Positions 1 through 10,059 of a stretch of DNA of 64,000 nucleotides are shown piece by piece; the stretch's first letter is position 1, and every line of letters starts with the position of its first letter. The notes under the pieces were generated by a model, which had not been told where the DNA came from, made no database searches, and saw only the letters and a list, made by a program, of their open reading frames with translations. The translations under genes were made by a program, and so were the position numbers. Origin of the DNA: Albifimbria verrucaria (Eukaryota > Ascomycota > Sordariomycetes > Hypocreales > Stachybotryaceae); NCBI GenBank assembly GCA_020081605.1, contig JAHREC010000019.1:1302001-1366000 (forward strand). Reading direction: 5' to 3'.

Positions 1-1231
1 AGGCCGAGGAGCATTGGTACGTGATTCAGAGCCCAGGGTTTCCGTCACGAGTCCAGAGACTACATCGTCGTCAACTGCTGGGGGCGTCAAGGCTTCCATT
101 TCAGGTGGAGTGAAGGCTTCAACGGCTGGTGGTGTTAAGGCTTCCATTTCAGGTCTATCTGGCTCGGGTGCCGGGCTTCCAGAGTCTGTATCCGCTGTGG
201 CACCGTTACCATCTGCTGGGCCGAATGCTCTTATGATGGCGACCTCGACTTGCTGTTTCTTCTCTTCGACCTCTTGCTTGCGTTGAGACAGCTGCACGGC
301 AGTGCTCTTGTCATTCTCAAGAGCCGTACGGTTGGCCTCCAGCAGTTTCTCGAGCCCAGAGATCAGACCTTCGCGCGCCTTAACACACTCGGCTACGGCA
401 CTTTCGGCATTGGCGAGCGTCTTCAAAAGCCCGTTTAACCGCGCAGCATACACCGGAGCTGACGGCGGCGCCGTGGCAGGATCAGTGTGCTTCTCGTATT
501 CTTGGTTCGCCGCTGAAACCGTCGCCTTGAGGGGAATGCTTAGCTTGCCAACAGACTGGTGAGCTGATATGAGGGTGTGAATTCGGATGGTACAGATGCT
601 GCAGCTGATCCAAAAGGTGACCCCCAAACCCGGATTTAACAGTTCCTCTGGCCTTGTCGAGTTCTGATAAGATAGTTAGAATCACCCAAACTGCTTGGTG
701 GACCTCAATGCTCACCCTGAAGGCGTGCTTCGATTGCTGCTTGAATTGGCGATTCAAAAATGGTTCTCTCCTTCCAAACATCTATGACTCGTTTCAACTT
801 CGCTTGGATATCTGCGGGAGCTCCCTTGTAAGCAATGGAGGTTGCTTCGGCGATGATTGGAGAAAATGCGATTATAAAATCTTCTTTATGTCGGATACGA
901 GACTGTTGCGCGACCTCTAAAACCACTGTTTGTCAGCTACCACCCTTTTGTGACTCAGGTATCATCAGTCAAAGGCTCCCACTCACCGTTCGCAAGATAT
1001 ACGAGACTCAAGCGTTTCGAGCTAGAAGAGTCCTTCAATCGCTGGAGCCAGAGCTGCACAGTTCTATCCGCATGTCTCCTGCAGGCGCATTAGCTTGGCA
1101 CGAGGAAGAGTGCCTTACTAGGCATGACCGTACCGATGAAACATAATCCATTGGGCGGCAGTCGCGATACTGTCATGGCTTTCGTTCAGTGCAGACAGGC
1201 GAGCCAAGACCGCATCGTCGTTATACGCCAT
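1..1231 (-). CDS. RTT103: Rtt103-like CID-domain protein (RNA polymerase II CTD-interacting), 3' partial
   Basis: The start is the ATG at 1231 (MAYNDDAV...). Three short introns interrupt the first 500 bp. The CID/RPR domain runs from the start through SSSSKRLSLVYLANEV and RIRHKEDFIIAFSPI to VIDVWKERTIF. A helical region follows (about 410 down to 240 on the + coordinate), then an acidic proline-rich tail with repeated EALTPPAV/EAFTPPE units. In the family, the CID binds Ser2-phosphorylated CTD of RNA polymerase II and the protein works with the Rat1 exonuclease in transcription termination in the nucleus. The reading frame is open at the first base, so the C-terminus is lost beyond the window. 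Family assignment is firm from the CID motifs. Orthology to Rtt103 rather than another CID protein is inferred from the glycine-containing linker and the coil after the domain. Confidence 0.85.
90..162 (-). repeat. Short in-gene repeat coding for EALTPPAV-type units
   Basis: The tail of the CID gene encodes four closely similar units (EALTPPAV, EAFTPPE, EALTPPAV and a preceding PEM-type variant). The DNA units are near-identical: GGCTTCCATTTCAGGT appears twice on the + strand. Such units can change copy number by slippage. They also supply TP dipeptides, which are possible proline-directed phosphorylation sites. Confidence 0.6.
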
Positions 1232-1938
1232 ATTCAATTAAGGGCTGATCTCGAAATAGGTCTCGACTCGAATTTCGGGCTATTAAATTCACGGGAAAGG
1301 ATGAAGAGTTGCTTGTGGTTGGTTACAGTATTCTGCGGGCATGTAATGATGGCGAATACTGTGCCAATTGGTATCCAGAATCACGGGTAGCGCAAGCTGG
1401 AATGCGCGAGAATCGGGGCTTTTGTAGTAGTTGTGAAGGCTCGTGGTCTGTGAAGATGGTCACGTAGCCTAGCAACCGTTCGTCCGTGAGGCTAAAGCAG
1501 TTCCAAGTTTAACCAAGGGCCTATCGCAATACCGTACAGCCGAAGAGACGTGTAAACGATCCTCAGCACCAAAGATATCAGCTTCCAGAATGCTGAGCCG
1601 GGTGGGACAAGTTCTGTTTCGCATGAAAAGCAACATCAACATCCATAGCTCGAGATCCGTTTGGGTAGTTGCATAAGTTGGTATCCTTATACTGCTTACT
1701 ACGATAATTGGCACAAGCTCTGGAGCCGCTAGTCTGGCATGGTTGGAGCTGGCTGGCAGGTCCCTCACCGCCCGGCAGATTGGCCCCCATGTGCACTACG
1801 ACACCTATGCACTCGTGTGATAAGGAGCAGCAAACAAGCAGCATCGTCACAACGTCAGCCATCAAACGCCTGCTCTACGACCTACGCGCAGAAGAATAGA
1901 AACACGTTGCTAGTCCTTCGAACCATCAGAAGTACACA
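1232..1938. other. Intergenic region between two divergent genes
   Basis: About 700 bp separate the divergently transcribed CID gene and the clathrin light chain gene, so the stretch must hold both promoters. I see no supported coding sequence; the open frames here lack codon bias and recognisable motifs. Confidence 0.5.
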
Positions 1939-2759
1939 ATGGCGGACCGTTTCCCGTCTCTCGAGGAATTTGATTCCGGAGGTATTACCCATGATGACGA
2001 ACCTCTATATCAAGCAATCTCGCTGACTCCATGTTCGCAGCGCAAACCGACATCAAGGAGGCCTCTGCTGACCCTTCTACCGAGGACTTCCTTGCCCGTG
2101 AGAAGGCTCTACTGGGCGACGATGCCAATCAGTTTGCCTCGAGCAACGATGCTGCCGCATTCACTGACCCCAGCGGCGACCTTCTCGGCCAGAGTGATGC
2201 TGCGCAATCAACCTTCGAGTCACAGTTCCCAGACCTGACTGATCCCGTTGCTGTAAGATCCAGCACCCTCGTAATCGATCTACCACTAACAAACCCACAG
2301 GGCACTGGCGTGACGGCAGGCGCATCTTCTATTACCGGGCCTTCAGTTAGCTACAACTCCGGTTTCCAAACCTATGCCGAGGACGAGCAGGAGCCCGAGG
2401 TCGTCAAACAATGGCGAGAGCGCAGGGATGCCCAACTTGCTAAGAGAGCCGAGCAATTTGCCGCCCAACGAGAGGAAACCATCAAGGAAGCTCAGCAGAA
2501 TATTGACGACTTTTATGACAACTACAACGCGAAGAAGGAGAAGGGCATTGCGCAGACTCGCAAGGAAGCAGAGGAGTTTTTGGCCAACCGAGAGGACACT
2601 GTTTCTGGTGGCACGACCTGGGACCGCATTGCTAAACTCGTCGACGTGAGTGGAAAGGGAGCCAAGGGAGGCGCAGCTGGATCTGGCAAGGAGCGGTTCC
2701 GTGAGGTATTGTTGAGCCTGCGAAAGGACGAGAAGGCACCTGGCGCCACTGGTTACTAA
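1939..2759 (+). CDS. CLC1: Clathrin light chain
   Basis: Three exons (1939-1981, 2041-2252, 2301-2759) encode about 237 residues starting MADRFPSLEEFDSG. The N-terminal acidic part is followed by a conserved heavy-chain-binding helix containing EVVKQWRERRDAQLAKRAEQ and then KEEAQQ/DDFYDNYNAKKEKG-type coil. The C-terminus has TTWDRIAKLVDVSGK and ends near KERFREVLLSLRKDEKAPG, the usual fungal light-chain ending. It coats clathrin vesicles at the plasma membrane and trans-Golgi by binding the heavy-chain hub. The second intron (2253-2300) is 48 nt, a multiple of three, and has no stop, so a retained-intron isoform is possible. No frame break is seen here, unlike in most genes of the window. Confidence 0.93.
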
Positions 2760-3075
2760 ATGGGACAAATTCATTGACGCTTGGATGGGAGGGCCGCGCA
2801 GTTACGCAGGGCGAGATAGTTGCGGCGTGCAGGATTTGAACTGCGGTGTACGCATGTGGATGCAATTCCCTGTAATGTATTCTAAAAGACATATGGTGTA
2901 AGGAGCGTTCATGGACAACGGCCGCAAATTGCCGACGGCGCGAGCTTGACGGACGTGTATTGCGGCCGAAAGAAACTACGGACAACTTTTAATTTGTTGT
3001 ACCCATCGTGAATCTACAAGGAAAACATGTTCCAATCCCTCCTTCTATTTGGTGCCAGGATATCAATTGTCGAGC
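2760..3075. other. Intergenic, convergent 3' ends
   Basis: This is the gap between the stop of the clathrin light chain gene and the stop of the convergent gene on the other strand. It should hold both 3' UTRs and polyadenylation sites. Nothing else is recognised. Confidence 0.4.
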
Positions 3076-3463
3076 CTAAGCCTTGCCGAACCAAGTGTTG
3101 TAGCCGAGGACCTTGCGACCGGCGGCGTACATGGTAGCTGTGATTAATCAGCGTCAATTCAGGATGGGAGAGGGTATGAATCTCGTATACGGACCTCCGA
3201 AAGTGCCCCAGAGCAGGAGAGTGTAAGGAACCATGTAGGCGCGGCTTCGGGGTTCTGCCGTCACGTCAATATACGTCCAAGCACCAAGTTCGGGGACGGG
3301 TGAGTCCTACGATCTGCCACAGACGGGTGTGGGCCTTGTAGGCAGCCTGGTAGTAGCGCTGGTACTCAGGCACCTTGTTCTTCGCGTCGACCAAGCTATC
3401 AAGACCATCAGCGCCGTTCGGTTTTGCTATGTATGCATCGAGCTTGGTAGGGCCAATTGGCAT
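3076..3463 (-). CDS. Probable cytochrome c oxidase subunit VII-type small inner-membrane protein
   Basis: Three exons encode a small protein beginning MPIGPTKLDAYIAK and containing KVPEYQRYYQAAYKAHTRLW. An intron follows, then PRSRAYMVPYTLLLWGTFG, a second intron, and ATMYAAGRKVLGYNTWFGKA at the C-terminus. A single hydrophobic segment (VPYTLLLWGTFGATMYAAG) lies near the end. The pattern LW...PRSxxYxxPYxxLxW resembles yeast Cox7, an accessory subunit of mitochondrial complex IV. Joining exon 1 to exon 2 in frame needs one extra C in the CCCC run near 3252, the same error type seen elsewhere. A tiny 5' exon upstream of MPIGPTK (an ATG followed by GTAAGC lies at about 3528) is possible, so the start is uncertain. 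Another small respiratory-complex subunit remains an alternative. Confidence 0.55.
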
Positions 3464-4196
3464 GGCCAGCCAGAATTGGGTCCGTCTCGGTGGCTCCGGA
3501 TGTATTTGGCTGTGCTTACCCCATCTTGAAGGTTGTGTAGTGGTGATGTGTCGGGTGTTTGATCGAGTATTGCAACGAGTTGGATTGGAAGCTGGTGTAC
3601 GAAGATGTCGAATGTTCGGCCAGTCGATGAGGCCATAATCTCATTGGAGCCGTGTGTAGATGACTCAGCAGCTCAAGGTCATGTGATCTTATTCTGTTCG
3701 GACGGTCAATTAGGTACATGGAGCATGTACTTTCAAGCTTATCAGTTCCTGCATCTTATCTGAGAAGTACCTAGGTACGCATTCTCGAAAGCATCTCCGG
3801 GTTTAATGGAATCTTCAATTGTTATACAACTGGACTATTTTTCGACAATGCACGGCTATGTCGGACCGTTTTAAGACCTCGATGTGTGCACACATACAGC
3901 GGTAAGCTGTGAATGTGCTTTATTGGGGATGCAAGAGATCTGGGGCGTCTTCGACTTCGACCAGCTGTCGCTTCTACCAATGCGGATTTCTTGATCTGCG
4001 TGGAGACTTTGGTCTTCGCGAAACCACGAGCACGACGATACGCTGTCCTAGCACACTCGAAAGCGCATAATATAGACGATGTACGAAAGACCTCACACGG
4101 GTCATTGAGCGGAAGTTTCGAAACAACCGACTCGAATCCCGGATACCTCGCTACGTTACGAACCTCGACACCGTTTGCGGAACAAAGTGCAAAGGG
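3464..4196. other. Divergent promoter region, possibly including the 5' end of the PPR-like gene
   Basis: The stretch lies between two divergent genes. Part of 3913-4196 is probably coding for the N-terminus of the downstream protein: the frame from 4083 (RVIERKFRNNRLESR...) continues without a stop into it. A stop or frame break near 4070 blocks further extension. A TACCTAGGTAC palindrome lies at about 3767-3778. Confidence 0.4.
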
Positions 4197-6552
4197 GTGC
4201 TAGGGCAGCTCCAAACTTATGATGGAGAGAGCCAAATTGCTTTGGATGATGATCAGGAAGCGGTATTTGGTTTCCATACGCCAAAAAGGCCCTTAAATGA
4301 TGACGATGACTTGTCCAAGGTCAGGTATTGGGAGCGTCGCCTGCTTAAGGCTCAAGCGAAGGCCGGGCCTGACGGCATTTATAAACTTTGGAGGCTGTTC
4401 AAACAGAACAGGAACTCATACGTGGTAACACATCCACAGGCGAATGTTCTTCGGGAGAGGCTTTTAGTACTACTATTGGACGACGACGCTCGACTTCTTG
4501 GACTGGTAGACCACGCGAAGGAGCTACGGGAAAAGAAAGACTATGTTTGGCCCGACATATATGTGAAGATAATTCACTCCTTCCTTGAACAAGGCTTGTA
4601 CGACAAGGCTGTGGCCTGGCATTGGCGTCTTGCTCCAGAACTATTGCCTACGCCCGATAGTTGCGGATTACTGTTGGCCAATTTTGCCACACATGAGGCA
4701 CCTGAGATGCAGCTTGCACTGGCGGAGCTATATGACCTTCAAACAGAACACAGATTTTACGACCACATAATACCGACACTCTACGGGGCCGGTAAATCAA
4801 AACTAGCCAGAGCTTGGCGACGGAAGCTTTTAAAATATCAAGACTTCCCAACGACCGATAGATCGCGGCCGTTTCTTCATTTCATGAGACGTTATTACCC
4901 AAAGACACGCCTTACGAAGCAGGAACTGGCGATAGCAGGCATCGATCCGATTGAAGATTCTGGATCCCAACCGACTGCCGAGTCATCTGAGATTCCCACC
5001 GAAACTTACAGCGACTCTCTTGTGGCGAAGTGGTTCGCAACTAAATGGATGCCCCTGGAATTTGCCGTCAATTTCGTGCTCCAGCTTGGACTCCGTAGTT
5101 TGGGGCCACGGTCCTTACAAGCGCTGGCTTTGCGAGAACCCGATGCGAAAGGTGTTGCGGACCGGCTTAAGAACCTCGAGGAGCGTGGTATCAGCATTTC
5201 CCATCAGGTCTACAGCGATGCTCTCGTTTTCTTCGCCAACGACGGCAAAGATGATCTACTTTCTACACTATTATCCTCGGATGTCCATCCAAATGAGTTT
5301 GATGATCCCTGACCAGGAAGATGCTAGCCACGAATTCCATTCGAGAAGGCGACCAAAAACAGGCAGAGCTCTTGCGTGCTGTGGAGGAAACTATTCAACG
5401 CATCAAAAGACCGGCCTTCCGTAAGGTACCACTAGACTGTGAGCCTGATCAGGAAGAATCCGAGGATATTTCGGAGGTGATTCAACGCAAGGCAGCACCT
5501 GGGAATTCAATACATCAACAGTCTATCAAGCGTATCCTCCAGCACTATTTCAACGACGTGGGTTGGCATGCTAAGCAGGGAGGAGAAGATTCCCTCCGCC
5601 TGAATATCATCATCAATGCCATGCGTAACGCAGCGCGCCAGAGGATAGCCATACCAACATGGTGCTGGAGAAAAGTATTGTTCATTTTAGGTCGGACAGG
5701 CCGCTTGGATGAACTGGAACAGCTGTGCTTGGAGATTGTGAACATGTATAAGTCACAACATGATTGCCTAATACCAGTGCACCCACGGGATGTGCCTGAA
5801 ATCCCCATCTTCCTCTGGAAGGTGGTGCACAGCTTCTCGCACTTGACATCCTTGATGCCAGCAGCGGTTGCTCGGATATCACTAATGACCAAATCCCCGC
5901 CTGACAAAAAGGCGCAACCGGCCCAACCAGACACAAGATCCGAGCAGCTCAACGACAGAGCATATAATGGACACCATATTACCAGTACTAGGGGCCCCTG
6001 GTGAGATGTACGAGAATGCCGAGACAATATATATTCCTGGCGACCTTGACTTTGCTCATCCGGAACACCCGCTGAGTAGGATTTTCGATCCTTATCTACA
6101 GCGCAGCATTATCCGATGGGGTTCGACCAAACCATGGCCCAACGCCCCGCTCGTTAGATCATGACGGAGAATTCACTCACAGCCCAGTGAACTTTGATAC
6201 GGCTCGAGGGATCCATCTATTGTCCTTACTAAGAGATCATGGCGTTGTTGTCCAGAGGGGCATGGTGCGCGCCGCAGTGCTTTCCCGAATAGCGCTCAGC
6301 CAAGTGCCTGGTCGCCGAAGAAATCCTGCCAGAGATTCTCATGAGATATCGACAGAGTCGTTCAAGGATCTAGTTGACAGTGCCTGGGGTTCTGACTTAC
6401 TGCCAAAGATGAGTGAATTGGTTAGGGAAATTGAGAGAAAGAAAGTCCATACATGGGGTAGATATCCACAGCTTTATCTGAAAGCTTTTGATGACGAAGA
6501 GCCGTCTGATGAAATAGATAATCAGCCAAAACCTTCAGACGAATGGTTTTAG
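4197..6552 (+). CDS. Helical-repeat (PPR-like) protein, probably mitochondrial RNA metabolism; three frame breaks
   Basis: Four consecutive open segments in changing frames read as one protein. Segment 1 (to about 5309) contains GIYKLWRLFKQNR, YVKIIHSFLEQGLYDKAVAWH and AKGVADRLKNLEERGISIS, a repetitive pattern of paired helices about 35 residues apart as in pentatricopeptide proteins. Segment 2 (about 5310-5990) continues with KMLATNSIREGDQKQAELL and CWRKVLFILGRTGRLDELEQ. Segment 3 (about 5990-6150) has YIPGDLDFAHPEHPLSRIF, and segment 4 (from about 6150) runs to the stop at 6552 (PKPSDEWF). The first break is repaired by one more C in the CCC run at 5308-5310 (DDPLTRKM). The fungal PPR-like family acts in organellar RNA processing or translation. 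The repeat call is by eye, and the exact ortholog is unknown. The true start probably lies upstream of 4197. A decayed gene is possible but less likely given the window-wide error pattern. Confidence 0.5.
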
Positions 6553-6793
6553 GTTATAGATGTACAATACCAGATCATGAATGATATTAATCTAAATAGA
6601 CACCAAAAAGAAACCTTGACTCCGTATGAATCGCGATGTCTCCTCCCCGTCGTGATCTACATCATGTTTTACATGGTCGCGCAAGCACGAGACGAACAGG
6701 ACTAGGCTGCGTATATCGGCTTGACGGCCAACAAATAAAGCTCTGTGCTGGACAAAGGCACTCGAATCCATAACCCCTACATCCCATGGCCCA

Positions 6794-7952
6794 TCAACTG
6801 TGCTTTTTGGGTTTGATGACAAGTAGGATAATCATGCCAGCAATTATCAAGAGGAGGAGCAGTATGATTTTCCTCTTGGTGGTCTTCCTCTGGTATCCGG
6901 ATGCTACAGTGAGCTCCTTGTCGGCGGCCTTGACATCCGTCGTCATTCGCTCGACATTGTAATCAATTCTATCAAGCATGGTTCCCTGGTCAATGACCAT
7001 GTTTTGCAAATCTCGGAATAAATCGGACAGCTCGATGATGCCCTGGGCAATGTCCTCGATCTCACGTTCTCGTTGAGCTATTGCGGCATCGTTGGAGTGC
7101 AGCAGCTTCTGCTGCGAGGCTGCCTGCAGCGTGGATTGCGAAAAGGATCTATCGGCATCCGATTCCTGTATGGATGGCTCAAGGTAAGAGCTAGGCTGTG
7201 GCGTGGAGGGAACTTCTCCTGGACTCAGCGCTCCCAATCCGCTCATGCCACGAAGCTCTAACAAAATGTTAATAAAATGACCTAAGAAAAGGCGTTGGCC
7301 TGTTCACGTACTCTTGAGATATGTGCTCTGCTTTTTCCTGAAGTTCGCGCTAGCATCCTGCACCCTCGTAGCAAGAGATATTTGAATATTCTTGGCCATC
7401 GTTTCTTCGGCTCGGCTGATGGTGCCTGATTGCTTAGATTCCCGGACCATTTGTTCAACACGCTGGATACACCCATGGCATTTATGGAAGCCCCTGGTTA
7501 TCTCCTGCGTAAGTGCCTCGATCTGTGCTTCCTCTGCCTTCTTCGCCTCCTCGTCGTTGAAGCCGGGCAACACGTGCTTTTGGTGCAGTTTATCCAACTT
7601 CTGGCCTTTCGTAGCAATATCTGCCAGGAGTTCGGTGATCTCATCGGAAACATCGGCCCATCGAGGAGGTAGTAGGTCCATCTCAATTACAGCATCACCA
7701 TCGTCTTCGAATGCGCCGGCTGAAAGGAGCCCGAGGCGATCCTCGGCGCATAGCTGCCGCCGGAGTAAGCATCGGAGAAGCGGCTCGAGCCGGACACGGC
7801 GCCAGGCGTAGACTCGCTCCGCTGGGTAGGATGGTGAGCATAGGACTGCCGATAGGAGATGTAACTGGATCAGGTGTGTCAGTCATGGCAGCGTGGAAGC
7901 AAGCAGAAGCGCGGGAGACGACAGCTTACAGATTGGTGCGGTCTCGCCACAT
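6794..7952 (-). CDS. TLG2: Syntaxin/t-SNARE Tlg2 (syntaxin-16 type)
   Basis: The start is ATG at 7952 (MWRDRTNLYISYRQSYAHHP), the conserved Tlg2 N-terminal peptide that binds the SM protein Vps45. An intron splits codon 8, and a second intron lies at about 7259-7311. The N-terminal helical domain includes PPRWADVSDEITELL and KLHQKHVLPGFND. The SNARE helix follows (REREIEDIAQGIIELSDLF ... MVIDQGTMLDRIDYNVE, with the central Q in VIDQG), then a C-terminal anchor rich in Leu and Ile and a short KPKKHS tail. It mediates fusion of endosome-derived vesicles with the trans-Golgi network. One frame break near 7745 is repaired by adding one C in the minus-strand GCGCCGAG (S-Y-A-P-E-D-R-L). Confidence 0.92.
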
Positions 7953-9035
7953 GGCGGACGCAGGAAGGGGCGCTTTACGGCCCGCCCAGTATATGAGACG
8001 AATGGGGAGCTGGTTAAGTTTGAAGGGGGAAGGATATCGCAAGAGGTCAATGGGAGATGGAGCATCGTTATCAGACACATTCCCTGGAGTTGAAGCCAGC
8101 AGAGACGATTAACGCAAGGTTGGCCGCATTACGACACAGCTCGCCGTACCAGGCTTAGCTCGGGAGGACCTTAATGGGAGTCCCTTTCTCCAGCTGGGTA
8201 CCTGAGGAAGTACCTAGGGGACGCTAGGTACCTGTGGATAGCTGTCGGGTACTCCAGCAGATTACCATGGTGCGCGTACACAGTGCAGGCAAGGTGCTTG
8301 CTTTATCTTAGTATGTAGGTACTTTGCCCGGGTACCTAGGTACTGCTCAAGGCCCCAGGTGCGCCTACCTCTACTAAGGTACTTCCTTGTTTGCTAAGAA
8401 CAGAGTGTAGCAAGCATCCATCGAATGTGCCCACGAGCTATTGTATGTCGGATCAATGTAGGCAGGCACTACTGTCTTTGGACACACATTTCCGTAACAC
8501 GTCACTTGACCGCATAACCGTCTGGCTGGCAGCAGATCCTCTGGGAGACAGGTACTACACCTAGCCACGTTCACAGTGCCAAACTTAGTCGTTGTCTTCG
8601 TCGAAACCTCGTGCCTATGAATATAGTCTAAGGGAACCAATGGTGGCTCAAGTGCAAAGGAGAGGACATTGGCCCAACATGAGGCAATGCCAAGGGACTG
8701 GCCCAGCTCGTGGTGCAGCTCCTAATCGGCTGAGGCGTGCCGGCCGTGTACTTACGGTAGGTGCCTGTAGGACGCCTGTTTGCCTAGCACGTTGCCGCAA
8801 CGCTTGTACCTCTGCCCCTAGTCCAGGTACCCCCAATCACTATCAGCCCAAGTACCTTGCTTCCGCCCTGCTTGGCCCAGAACTAAATCAAAAGGTCGAG
8901 ACGTCCCGTTCCAGCTTGCGCAGAGCCCCGCCATCTCTCTCCTGCGATAACTTCTCGTCCTTCATCACACCCCGTCCGACCATTTGCATCTCCCCTCTCA
9001 CCACATAGAATCCGTTGCCTTTTTCTCCTACCACC
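7953..9035. other. Intergenic region rich in GGTACC-type palindromes
   Basis: About 1.1 kb between divergent Tlg2 and calmodulin genes; the last 150 bp before 9036 are C/T-rich, as in many fungal promoters. The word GTACCT/AGGTAC recurs at 8196-8237, 8316-8345 and 8375-8386 and again near 8550, 8755 and 8826, sometimes as back-to-back palindromes (GGTACCTAGGTACT at 8331-8344). No supported gene. Confidence 0.6.
8196..8386. repeat. Cluster of TAGGTACCTA-type palindromes
   Basis: Six or more GTACCT/AGGTAC words in under 200 bp between TLG2 and calmodulin, including GGTACCTAGGTACT. Similar clusters lie at 57268-57420 and single copies near 3767, 22110, 32771, 40074, 40870, 45168 and 62907. Confidence 0.7.
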
Positions 9036-10059
9036 ATGGTAAGCCTTGGTCATCATTTCGGACCTTCCACCATCTCCCGGGCACGATGCTTGGACTGTGC
9101 TGTCTCGTCTCGCAACTGTCCAATGCCCAATGAGGGGTGAAGTGTGTTCCGCCAACTTGCAACCCCAGCTGACCACGTTCAAACCAACAGGCTGATTCCC
9201 TTACCGAAGAGCAGGTCTCCGAGTTCAAGGAGGCCTTCTCCTGTTTGTAAGTCCTTTCTGGTCTGCCTGGCCGCAATCGCGGTATCGTCGACGTTGTTTG
9301 CTAACCTCTTGGCGTAGGACAAGGACGGTGATGGTAAGTGATCAAAGCACAACATCTCAGCCGATTTACCCCTACATGCCTGCGCGACTGGCAGCCGCAT
9401 CGGCTCAAGTCGCAACGAGATTCTCGACCGTCATACATTAATTTCCCTCGGCTTGGCCACGATTTCATGGACTCCCTCTCTAACCATCGCCATCGTAGGC
9501 CAAATCACCACCAAGGAGCTGGGCACTGTCATGCGCTCCTCGGTCAGAACCCCTCCGAGTCCGAGCTGCAAGACATGATCAACGAGGTCGATGCCGACAA
9601 CAACGGCACCATTGACTTCCTGGTATGTTACCTCGTCTGTGTCTGGGATGAAGCACACGTCATTGAACCCTGCAATGGCTAACGCAATGATCCGCAAAGA
9701 GTTCCTCACCATGATGGCTCGCAAGATGAAGGATACCGACTCCGAGGAGGAGATCCGTGAGGCCTTCAAGGTGGGTCTTATCGCTGGTCCTGGTACTACC
9801 TCCACTAATCAGCCATTTAAGGTGTTCGATCGTGACAACAACGGCTTCATCTCTGCTGCCGAACTCCGCCACGTCATGACCTCGATCGGCGAGAAGCTTA
9901 CCGACGACGAGGTTGACGAGATGATCCGCGAAGCCGATCAGGACGGCGATGGCCGCATTGACTGTAGGCTTCACTTCTTGAACACAAGATGGAGTATGGT
10001 GCTAACCTAGATTGATGCTCACAGACAACGAGTTCGTCCAGCTCATGATGCAAAAGTAA
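9036..10059 (+). CDS. CMD1: Calmodulin
   Basis: Seven exons: 9036-9038 (the ATG alone), 9191-9246, 9318-9333, 9499-9622, 9700-9770, 9822-9963 and 10025-10059. They encode the canonical 149-codon protein with four EF-hand loops: [24 protein letters not shown] and [12 protein letters not shown], ending LMMQK. Calmodulin is the essential cytoplasmic Ca2+ sensor that activates calcineurin and CaM kinases. As printed, the frame breaks three times, each time where CCC is expected and CC is present: about 9237-9240 (FSLFD), 9537-9541 (MRSLGQN) and 9618-9621 (IDFPEF). Protein conservation on both sides of each break is complete, so these are sequence errors, not mutations. Confidence 0.97.

Noticed and set aside
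2343..2774. 143-codon minus-strand frame antisense to clathrin light chain
   Set aside because: It is the shadow of a charged coiled-coil gene; leucine-rich antisense frames arise naturally opposite Lys/Glu-rich coding sequence.
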